64,000 nucleotides of DNA, taken from Deinandra increscens subsp. villosa (taxonomy: Eukaryota > Streptophyta > Magnoliopsida > Asterales > Asteraceae). This document shows, piece after piece, positions 55,763-64,000 of the stretch. Below the pieces are notes generated by a model. That model saw nothing but the letters and a program-made list of their open reading frames with translations, made no database searches and was not told the DNA's origin. The stretch covers positions 1 through 64,000 of the forward strand of contig JBCNJP010000246.1 of the NCBI GenBank assembly GCA_039602395.1, written 5' to 3'. Position numbers and translations under genes: made by a program. The first letter of the stretch is position 1; the number at the start of each line of letters is the position of its first letter.

Positions 55763-57701
55763 CTGGCACACCTGTTGAAAGAAATCAAGGAGCAAAAGAA
55801 CAAGAAAGAGAAGAAAAATGACAACGCACCGATCCTAATGACACACGCCTCTCGTAGCAAGAGGCCCAAGCTCCGAAGAGAGAGTTGGGCCAACAAACCG
55901 ATTTCTTTCCTAGCATTGGATACGGCCGTGCCGTCACTAAGCCCAATGGTCATTATTGCCGAAGTAGCAGGTCATGATGTCCACCGAACCTACATCGATG
56001 GAGGAAGTGCTTCGGATATAATGTACAAAGCATGTTTCCACAAATTACCGACGCAGGTATAACAACAGCTCCAACCCTCGCAGACATCGTTAGTCGGCTT
56101 CAGCGGCGATATGGTTTTCCCCGAGGGAGAAATTACCCTGCCAGTAACCTTATCCGATGGGTCGCACACAAGAACCGAGGAAGTGACCTTTCTCGTGGTC
56201 GACCGACCTTCGCGATACAATATCCTCTTCGGTCGACCAGCGATCTACCAATTCGGATGTGTCCTCTCTACGGCACACGGACTAATGAAGTTCCCAACAA
56301 AAGCCGGCATAGCAACTGTCTGATCCACTCTATCCGACTGTCACCTCACAGCCAATGTTACAAAGGAAGCAGCCCAGAATAAGTGGAAAGTAAATGAAGA
56401 ATATCCCGACCAACTCGTCACCATTGGTCCCGGACTGTCTAATCCGACGCGTGAGAAATTGTACAATCTGATACGCAATAGCACGGACGTGTTCGCCTGG
56501 ACACCGGCCGACATGACAGGCGTACCAAGGGAAATCACTGAACACCTCTTGAAGGTTGACCCAAAACAGCGACTGATTGCCCAAGCAAAGAGAAGTATGC
56601 GTCGGGACCGAAGTAAAGCAGTATGCGAAGAAGTAACGAAGTTGGTGAAAGCAGGAATCCTGCGGGAAGTCAAATGGCATACCTGGATCGCCAATCCAGT
56701 CATGGTGGCCAAGTCGACGGCTCATGGAGAATGTGCGTCGACTTCACCAATCTAAACAATGCATGCCCAAAGGATTGTTACCCCCTGCCGGCCATAGACG
56801 CAAAAGTAGACGCCCTGTCGGGTTACACCTACAAGTGTTTCCTTGACGCATACAAAGGCTATCACCATATCAAGATGGCATGACAGGACGAAGAAAAACA
56901 GCGTTCTATACTGACAAGGGTATTTTCTGCTACCGAAAGATGCCGTTCGGCTTAAAAAATGCCAGAGCTACATACCACAGACTGATCGACCAAGTCTTCG
57001 ACCCACAAATCGGCCGAAACATGGAAGCCTATGTAGACGACCTTGTCATCAAAAGCGAGACAGAAGAAACCATGATCAGTGACATCAAAGAGACCTTCGG
57101 GAAACTCAGAGCTGTCAATATGAAGCTCAACCCAGCAAAATATTCCTTCGGAATGAAACAAGGCAAGTTTTTAGGACACATAGTCACCGACCACAACATC
57201 ATGGCCAACCCTGAAAAGATCAAAGCCATCATGCAGATGAAGGCACCACAGTTCCTGAAAGAGCTTTAATGCTTAAATGGTCGGCTGGCTGCCCTACACC
57301 GTTTCATCTCCAAGTTGGCAAAAAAATCAATGCCTTTCTTTCGAACCTTAAAGCAGGCCACCGACAAAAAACAGTTCCTCTGGACCGAAGAAGCTGACAA
57401 AGCATTCTTAGAACTGAAACAGAGCCTCACGGCACTCACACCAGTAACCGCACCGGCAATAGGCGAAGAGGTGATCCTCTATCTCTCTGTCGGTGCCGAA
57501 ACTATAAGCTCGGTCTTGTGCACAGAAAGGGCCGATCAGCAGATTCCAGTCTACTTCGTGAGCCGCGCAATGAAGGACCCTGAAACCAGGTACACTAAAA
57601 TTGAAAAATTGTTATTAGCCCTAATCCACACTACTCGGCACCTACGCCGATACTTTCAGGCTTACAGGGTGACAGTGCTCACAAACTACCCCCTTCGGGA
57701 G
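55763..57701 (+). pseudogene. Protease-reverse transcriptase-RNase H of the Tat/Retand-type element, multiply broken
   Basis: Continues the Gag frame. Protease YIDGGSASDIMY at about 55995, stops at 56060-56062 (TAA) and 56321-56323 (TGA). Reverse transcriptase begins in the same frame, shifts near 56713, has a TGA at 56881-56883, shifts again near 56890 in an A-run, then reads FGLKNARATYHRLI and AYVDDLVIKS at about 57030. TAA at 57267-57269 interrupts it, then RNase H follows (FLWTEEADKAFLEL, TKIEKLLLALIHTTRHLRRY). It stops where the Gag-only copia element is inserted at 57702 and resumes at 63590. Three or more frameshifts and four or more stops (with gag) make it long dead. Confidence 0.75.
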
Positions 57702-58125
57702 TGTAGGTCCAGAATATCTCCCTAAACACGATATTGATATCACAAACGAGTGCGGAATCCTCGTAAGTGATTGATTCAAGAAGAAAGATGAAGAGAATGC
57801 AAGAATACGATGATATAAACAATAAAAACTTGATCTTTTGCACACAAGAAAACTTGTCGGGTACAAAACCGTAATCGTAAACCCTCTTCTCTCTCTAGAA
57901 ATCGTAATCAAGCCCCTTTGAATAGTAAACTCATGGGGTTTATATAGCCATCCCATGAGTTTACTATTGGGCTCTTAAACCCTAATCATAAACCCAAGCC
58001 CATGCCCATATCCAATAGTAAACTAGCCTAAACATAATAATAAAACTAGCCTACTAATCTAATGAAACCCACTAAGCCCAGCCCAAACTATTTAATATTA
58101 CAAGCCTCATAATCTAGCCTCTACA
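57702..58125 (-). repeat. Gag-only copia element, 3' LTR (left side)
   Basis: 424 bp. Differs from the other LTR by about four substitutions (for example cacgat/catgat near 57727). Confidence 0.9.
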
Positions 58126-58137
58126 ATCTTCCCCTAG
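58126..58137 (-). other. Polypurine tract of the Gag-only copia element
   Basis: On the minus strand CTAGGGGAAGAT, directly before TGTAGAGG of the LTR. Confidence 0.75.
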
Positions 58138-60555
58138 GCTTGTGATATTAAATGTCTTCGATCTTTGAAAATCTTCTTCTTGACTGGCTGGCAAAGATGC
58201 TGATGAAGATTCTTTTCGTAGAAATCTTCATTGGGTTTCATAACGGGCACTTGGGACTTCCTCTTGATCAGCATCAGCTCGAACTTCTTGAAATGAAAAA
58301 GTTAATGAGATGGAGGATTCTCAATGACTTGCTTCTTTTGAAAGAACTCGTTCTTGCTGAATCTTCGGTAACTGTCTTGAATCTCCAAAAATTAGAGGAT
58401 AAATTTTGAAAACCTCCTAACTTTGGAGAACTTGATTGTTGATCTTCAAACTTCATGATCTCTGACTGCTCTCTGTATCATTTTATTTTTCAAAGATTTG
58501 ACTTGAAATCTTCAGCTTCCCCTAAACTTGTGATTTTCTTTGAAAAACTTTTGAAGCTTTTGAAAACTTGTAAAGACACCAACAACTTCCCCTGAACAGT
58601 TGCTTATTCAGATGGAAGTCTTGTCCGGCTGGTTCTTTAACTTGAGCAGTAGCAACATCTTTCATCATCAACCTGTCTAACACACATTTGAAAAAGTATA
58701 CTCCACCAGACATTTGATGACTGGTCTTTGGGTTAGAAGGTAATTATCATCTGTTCAGTTGATTCAAATTAACATAATTTTAACCAAAAACCCTAATATA
58801 GATTACGGGTTTTCTATAAAACTTCCCCTGAACCCAAGACCTCTAAAGACTTCCCCTTAGCTGATAACTTCCCTTCAGCCAAGGACTTCCCCTGAGATAA
58901 GACATATTATCCTCGAGTTCCCTTCGGATACTATGTATTATGGAAGTCTTTTCGGATAATACTTATTATCCTCCCTCCTTCCCTTAAAAATTTGTCAAGA
59001 TCTGACGGAGGAAGTCTTTTCCATTAGATAATAAGTATCATCCTCGAGTTCCCTTCGGATAATACTTATTATCCCATACTCCTTCCCCTAAAAATTTGGC
59101 AAGATCTGTCGGGGGCATATTGTCATGCATTAAAACCCATGAAAAACACATTTTGACTTCTCAAATCGACCTGGCCAAGACGAAAACACACCAAAAAGAA
59201 ATTAACGACTCACACACGAAAGATATAAACTAAACAAATACTTACCAAACCAAACATGAGAAAGTTTACAAGGGATCAAACCGTATGAATCTGACTGAGG
59301 AACCCTTTTCAGCTTCAGTTACTCAACTAGTCCAGGTGATTGCCGGTATGTTTGTCCGCTTTAAACTCAAACCCGTTTAATCCCAACCGAATGCGTCATG
59401 TTTAATATAGTACAATATTACCATCATGTTTAATTGTCCCCACACCCAAGCGTACACAGCAAAACCTACCCAACCTCAGAGTTTATTGAGGATTCACAAA
59501 CCCCCAGCTTGAGGAACTACCACTTATTTCATTAACCATCAGTTGGTGATCAGGTCGGCCGCTAAGCACGCAAAGAAGACCAACTGAGTGATTATTTATT
59601 CTCTTTTCTTTTTCATTTCTTTTTCCATTTCTTTTTTTTTATTTTTTTTTCATTTCTTTTTCTCATGTGGTGTAGTCATAACAACAGAAACATGGCGTGT
59701 GAGAGAGTGAATACTAGGTATAATTACCACTCTCAACCCGTTTTTGCTGGGACTCAGTCTTTTAAACCATGTAACCTGGGATGGGAAACTAAACATATAT
59801 ATCTTTTAAGTTCACTGCACTTTCATTTGAGGTCATAAGTTTAGGTCGAGCCTACCGAGCATATCACCGTGGAGCTTGCCTTTCACTTCCGCCTTATGCG
59901 TGTCAGCCATCTCCAACCCAGACATTCATTTTACTTCCCCTAAACTTCTCAAAAACAAGACACAAACAATTAAAAATTGAAAAGCACACTATTTTTGAGG
60001 GGTCAACTTTTTCTTCATCTTTACATTTCTTCCCCTTGCTTTTTGATTTTTAATGTCACAATCTTGTGAACATCATTTTTCAGTTTTATTTATTTATTTA
60101 TTTATTTATTTTATTTTATTTTTTAAATAAAACACACAAACACACTTAAAAGAACAAAACACAAAATTTTGCAGACATCTGGCCAAGCTAACTTTCAAAG
60201 TATTGATTTGAAAATTTTGAGAAAATTGGGTTTCATGACATGCACACTTCATTGCATTTGAAGTCAAACACATAATCAATCAACAGCTTAATTGAAACTT
60301 TAATGAAATAGGTTTGACTAAAAAGACCCTTTGTTGCCTGATCATTCAAACAACCAAGTTAAGAACAGTACCCTTCATGCTGATTTTGACCTTTTACCTC
60401 TCAATGAGACATACCTTCCATTTATAGATTACTTGACATGACATGAAGATACGTCTCCTAAACTGTGTCTGGAACAATCACTTATCAACAAACAAATTAG
60501 TAATTAAAAACGTTAGTGATAATCCTCCATGATCGTTCCTGCACAGAGTGAGAGA
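58138..60555 (-). other. Non-coding 3' part of the Gag-only copia element
   Basis: This 2.4-kb stretch lies where an autonomous element would have integrase, reverse transcriptase and RNase H; none is detectable. It holds about eight polypurine-tract-like AGGGGAAG copies on the minus strand and a tandem repeat at 58907-59113. T-rich tracts occur at about 59605-59660 and 60085-60125. Confidence 0.65.
58907..59113. repeat. Tandem duplication in the Gag-only copia element
   Basis: Two units (about 58907-59008 and 59038-59113) sharing 'cctcgagttcccttcggat', 'aatacttattatcc' and 'aaaaatttgNcaagatctg'. The second has lost about 25 bp. Confidence 0.8.
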
Positions 60556-62547
60556 TTAGTTAGCCATTGGTACCCAGGCCATTGTTTTTCTAGGTACACC
60601 TGAGGAATCAATAAAGGATACTTCTTGTAAGAACATCCCCTTTGAAAAATCAGGAAGTTGGGATGGAGCTGCCTTGATTTTTGGTTTCCAAATTCCAGGT
60701 GATTTAACATTTGTTTTAGTCACCTTTGGAGTTGTGACCTTAGGTATTTCAACCTTCTTCGTTTTAGATTCACTTTTCAAAACATTTTTTGTTTTAGTCA
60801 CCTTTTGAGTTGTGACTTTAGGTATTTCAACCTTTCGCATTTTAGAATCATTTTTGAAAACAGTTCTAGTTACCTTGGGTTTTTCAAGCTTTGGTTGTTT
60901 TGAAACTGGTTTCTTCACCTGTTTTTGAAAATTTTTGTAACTTGGAAAGCTGTTGTTTTGATTTATAGATTTTCTTTCAGCTTTGGCAGCGCCCCAATGT
61001 TGATCAGAGGGTTTAACCTTAGGAGTAACAGTGTTCATTGCCTTAGGTTTCTGCACCATCATCGGCTTAGACTCAACTGACTCCTGAGATGAAACCCTTT
61101 GACTTTGCGGATAGTAGGGTTCATAGTGGCGATAAAGACAGTTTCTAGCAATATGACCAGCAATGCCACAATTAAAGCACGTCTGCTTCTTTAGATAGAA
61201 GTCAGACGTGTACCCATTTGTCTTTGGTGGCATATATGGAGCTGGTTTGCCTTGTGCCTGCTTCTTTGCTTTGTCTGCAACTCCAGATTTGACTTTCTGC
61301 TGGATCCTCGAAGCCTGTGTTGAACCTGTCCTCATTGTCTTTGTGCTCTCTGGATTTCCCGATGAAGAAGCACCATTCTTGCAACTGCACTTACAACTGC
61401 ATGAAGCAACTGAAGAAATGGGAGACACAACTACTCCCTTGAGTTTTTCATTCTTCACTCCAGCTGTTGGCTTCATGCTTGGATGCTTGATGGTGATCTT
61501 TGGCCTCTCAACTTTAGGTTCGCTTATCACTCCATCGGTTATGCCTTTGAACTTGGTGGAGAAAGACGGTAATTCATATCCTACATCTGGTTCTTGATCA
61601 AACATTGATCCAGATGTCATAAAGATCTTCCCCTCAGGCCGTGTCGTCAAGATCACTTTTTCCCTTTCGACTTTGTCAATTACCTTGAAGTATGGGGTTT
61701 CAATTTCAGGGTATGGTTTCAACTCTATCCCAGCCTCATCAGACTTAGAGTTGTGACATCTGTTATACTCCTGGCATTCAGCATCATCTCTTGATACGTC
61801 CTCTATTCTCCCTTCACCATATGTCATGTTTGCCTCGTTGTCTATTTCCTCTTGAGTCAATGGTGTAGTTCCAACCAAAACACTATCAATAGGAGGAGCA
61901 GCTTCTTTATAATCAGATTTGGTTCGTTCAACTTGATCCTCACTAAGAAGTATTCCTATAATGTCTCTGGGAACTGGTGGAGGAATGATGCTGTTTGCAG
62001 ACACAGACTTATCAGACTTTTCTGACCCACACCCAGTTTTATCTTTCCCAACTTGACCAGTCACAACAGCATGTGACAATTCCTTTCCAGCATCGAGCAT
62101 TCTTTTGTTTCTTTCCTGATTGCAATCATACTTGACCTGCAGCTCATCAAATTTTTGTTGCAGTTCAGTTAATTTCTGTGTAAGCTCAGATATCTCAATC
62201 CTAGCCTGATCATATAAGATAGTCTTCTCCGTTGCTAGCTTCTGATATTTCTCAATGTCTCGTTTCTGAGCTTTTACCTTCTCCTCATTCTTTTGCCATC
62301 TACCCTTAAAAGAACTCCTCTCGCATTTTATCTCAAATAATTCTATCTGATAATTTTTACAAATTTGCCTAAGTCCAGGAATTATACGAGCACAAGTGGG
62401 ATTGGGGCATATCTCAGCTTTGTCAACTTCATCTGTGAAATCATCTTTGTCCTCAACCATATTCTTTTCTTCAACCACTGAACTCATTATGCAGCTTCTG
62501 AAAATTTTGAAAAAATCAGCAAAAAACGGCAAAATCGGCAAAATCAC
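60556..62547 (-). CDS. Copia-type Gag-like protein, pol-less
   Basis: 663 codons from the first ATG at 62547. A more likely start is the ATG at 62487 (MSSVVEEKN, 643 residues), which follows a TTTTCAG sequence and drops a hydrophobic leader that Gag would not need. Features: a long charged heptad-like helix (about residues 80-150; KLATEKTILYDQARIEISEL and following), a Ser/Lys-rich middle, one CCHC knuckle CFNCGIAGHIARNC, and a Lys-rich repeat in which KVEIPKVTT-x-KVTKT occurs twice. The end GVPRKTMAWVPMAN is the phrase that in copia elements stands at the Gag/pol boundary; a stop follows at once and no pol lies downstream. It would bind RNA and may co-assemble with Gag of an autonomous relative. 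Confidence 0.75.
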   Translation of the reverse strand: MILPILPFFADFFKIFRSCIMSSVVEEKNMVEDKDDFTDEVDKAEICPNPTCARIIPGLRQICKNYQIELFEIKCERSSFKGRWQKNEEKVKAQKRDIEKYQKLATEKTILYDQARIEISELTQKLTELQQKFDELQVKYDCNQERNKRMLDAGKELSHAVVTGQVGKDKTGCGSEKSDKSVSANSIIPPPVPRDIIGILLSEDQVERTKSDYKEAAPPIDSVLVGTTPLTQEEIDNEANMTYGEGRIEDVSRDDAECQEYNRCHNSKSDEAGIELKPYPEIETPYFKVIDKVEREKVILTTRPEGKIFMTSGSMFDQEPDVGYELPSFSTKFKGITDGVISEPKVERPKITIKHPSMKPTAGVKNEKLKGVVVSPISSVASCSCKCSCKNGASSSGNPESTKTMRTGSTQASRIQQKVKSGVADKAKKQAQGKPAPYMPPKTNGYTSDFYLKKQTCFNCGIAGHIARNCLYRHYEPYYPQSQRVSSQESVESKPMMVQKPKAMNTVTPKVKPSDQHWGAAKAERKSINQNNSFPSYKNFQKQVKKPVSKQPKLEKPKVTRTVFKNDSKMRKVEIPKVTTQKVTKTKNVLKSESKTKKVEIPKVTTPKVTKTNVKSPGIWKPKIKAAPSQLPDFSKGMFLQEVSFIDSSGVPRKTMAWVPMAN

Positions 62548-62714
62548 TATTCAAAGAATAGTGTCAGAAACTTAAAACTGAAAAACGGAGGCCTTCGGAA
62601 TGGAATTTGGGGGTCCAAACGAGGTCCCTTATGAGCTTCTAACTCCAAACGAGTCAAAAGTTACGTCCGTTTCCGTGAAAGTGTGAAAAAATGACTTTTT
62701 GCCGCAAACCCTGT

Positions 62715-63060
62715 TTCCGATCGTAAACCCTGTTTACGATCGTAATCACCTGTTTACGATCGTAATCACCTGTGGATCGTAAACTCCTCTAGTCATAAAC
62801 ACCTTCAGTCGTAAACTCTTGATTCCGATAGAAAATTGTCGTAAACACGTTTCCGGTACAGAAAAGTCGTAAACTCCTTAAAAATCGCTGCTTGAAGTCG
62901 TAAACACTTTTTTTCTGATCGCAAACCTTCAAAATTCCGTTCTTGAAGTCATAATCTTGATTCCGATGAAGATACTCAAGAACACCCAGTCGTAAACGCA
63001 CAAAATTCCCAGAAAACTGGTCGTAAACACTCTTGAACAGCAGCAGCTTGATCGTAAACC
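62715..63060 (-). repeat. Array of GTTTACGA motifs in the copia leader
   Basis: About 14 copies of TCGTAAAC (GTTTACGA in element orientation) or one-mismatch forms in 345 bp between primer site and gag, with unrelated spacers. Two more occur in each LTR. Confidence 0.8.
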
Positions 63061-63150
63061 TTCAGTCAGCCTTCAAATCTTCAAAACCAACCCTTTAACC
63101 CAGAAAACAGCTTGAATCAATATAGTTTGAGCCTCGAATCACTGATTCTT

Positions 63151-63163
63151 GGCTCTGATACCA
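63151..63163 (-). other. Primer-binding site of the Gag-only copia element
   Basis: Minus strand TGGTATCAGAGCC beside the right LTR, fixing minus orientation and initiator-Met priming. Confidence 0.9.
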
Positions 63164-63165
63164 AT

Positions 63166-63589
63166 TGTAGGTCCAGAATATCTCCCTAAACATGATATTG
63201 ATATCACAAACGAGTGCGGAATCCTCGTAAGTGATTGATTCAAGAAGAAAGATGAAGAGAATGCAAGAATACGATGATATAAACAATAAAAACTTGATCT
63301 TTTGCACACAAGAAAACTTGTCGGGTACAAAACCGTAATCGTAAACCCTCTTCTCTCTCTAGAAATCGTAATCAAGCCCCTTTGAATAGTAAACTCATGG
63401 GGTTTATTTAGCCATCCCATGAGTTTACTATTGGGCTCTTAAACCCTAATCATAAACCCAAGCCCATGCCCATATCCAATAGTAAACTAGCCTAAACATA
63501 ATAATAAAACTAGCCTACTAATCTAAGGAAACCCACTAAGCCTAGCCCAAACTATTTAATATTACAAGCCTCATAATCTAGCCTCTACA
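63166..63589 (-). repeat. Gag-only copia element, 5' LTR (right side)
   Basis: 424 bp; begins TGTAGAGGC on the minus strand and ends GGACCTACA. Confidence 0.9.
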
Positions 63590-64000
63590 GGGAGGTAATC
63601 CAAAGACCGGAAACGTCAGGCCGATTCGCGAAATGGGCTATCGAACTCGGCGAACACGAGTTACACTTCAAGCCGCGAACAACAATTAAGGGGCAAGTGC
63701 TAGCTGATTTCATAACAGAATTGCAGATCGATCCCAGTGCCAACAAGCCAACAACCGACGACTATACACCGCCTCCACCAGTAATTGGCACAGATGTCTG
63801 GACCCTTTACACAGACGGAGCAAAGAACAGCGAAGGTTCGGGCGCCGGCTTGGTTCTGATCGACGCACACGGCATCGAAGTAACTTATTCCATCCGACTC
63901 GACTTCCCAAGCACAAATAACGATGCCGAGTACGAGGCATTATTGGCAGGGTTGTGATTGTTAAGAAAGATGAATGTAAAAAAGCTGGCTGCACGAGTCG
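63590..64000 (+). pseudogene. Second RNase H domain of the Tat/Retand-type element, resumed and truncated by window end
   Basis: Joining 57701 to 63595 across the insertion restores the frame (LRE, then VIQRPETSGRFAKWAIELGE). It continues with LADFITELQ and a dual RNase H typical of the Tat lineage (WTLYTDGAKNSEGSGAGLVL, NNDAEYEALLAGL). A TGA at 63955-63957 interrupts it before LLRKMNVKKL, and the frame leaves the window. Integrase would lie beyond. Confidence 0.75.

Larger units (their letters stand above)
57702..63589 (-). mobile_element. Gag-only copia-type LTR element (TR-GAG-like), complete
   Basis: LTRs of 424 bp at 57702-58125 and 63166-63589 (TGTAG...CTACA), target duplication GGGAG at 57697-57701 and 63590-63594. 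Orientation is minus: the primer site lies beside the right LTR and the polypurine tract beside the left one. About four differences are seen between LTRs. It encodes one Gag-like ORF and no pol, the definition of TR-GAG elements. It splits the RNase H region of the Tat/Retand-type gypsy. Confidence 0.9.

Noticed and set aside
61208..61597. A 129-codon plus-strand frame inside the copia gag
   Set aside because: Antisense shadow of the 663-codon Gag frame; no recognisable domain.

Overview
The window is plant nuclear DNA and consists almost entirely of transposable elements. The protein families (LINE reverse transcriptase zinc-binding tail, Tekay-type chromovirus polyproteins, a Tat/Retand-type gypsy, a copia-type Gag, a Harbinger-type Myb/SANT-like protein) and the short terminal motifs look most like the sunflower family (Asteraceae). 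That placement is inference from pattern memory, not a database match. I see no convincing intact single-copy host gene, only exon-like fragments carried by Helitrons.

Layout. 1-560: 3' end of a LINE. 679-1949: dispersed repeat, (CAC)n tract and unassigned DNA. 1950-3445: a string of four foldback/MITE elements separated by (TA)n. 3450-17987: Helitron A (minus strand) carrying exon-like gene pieces, split by a 9.6-kb non-coding LTR element (8346-17980, target duplication TAATA). 17989-23663: MITE, complete Helitron B (18187-23428), second MITE. 23664-27371: Helitron C, truncated, with a polyamine-oxidase exon fragment. 27372-36829: Tekay-type gypsy copy 1, cut by a 500-N gap (36830-37329). 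37330-38643: two-exon Harbinger-type Myb/SANT-like gene missing its 5' end. 39143-49803: Tekay-type copy 2, complete, target duplication GTTAT. 49804-51143: CACTA-like terminal repeat array with a 454-bp hAT MITE inside. 52377-53204: a second hAT-type element. About 53400-64000: a decayed Tat/Retand-type gypsy, split at its RNase H region by a copia-type element that encodes only Gag (57702-63589, target duplication GGGAG, minus strand).

How it works together. The two Tekay copies would make one polyprotein (Gag, protease, reverse transcriptase, RNase H, integrase, chromodomain) from a message needing at least one splice: an 80/82-nt intron near the start of gag is supported by comparing the copies. 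Each copy carries one nonsense codon, at different places, and copy 1 has also lost a catalytic Asp of its reverse transcriptase. The non-coding LTR element and the Gag-only copia are non-autonomous and would need pol proteins from elsewhere.

Most interesting. (1) The Tekay family carries two paralogous polypurine-tract/LTR-start modules about 125 bp apart, and the two copies appear to have integrated using different ones. (2) Three unrelated LTR families each carry a private 8-11 nt motif repeated 11-17 times in the LTR or leader. (3) Two LTR families share a candidate 1.7-kb leader intron and a hairpin block whose stems are kept while the bases change.
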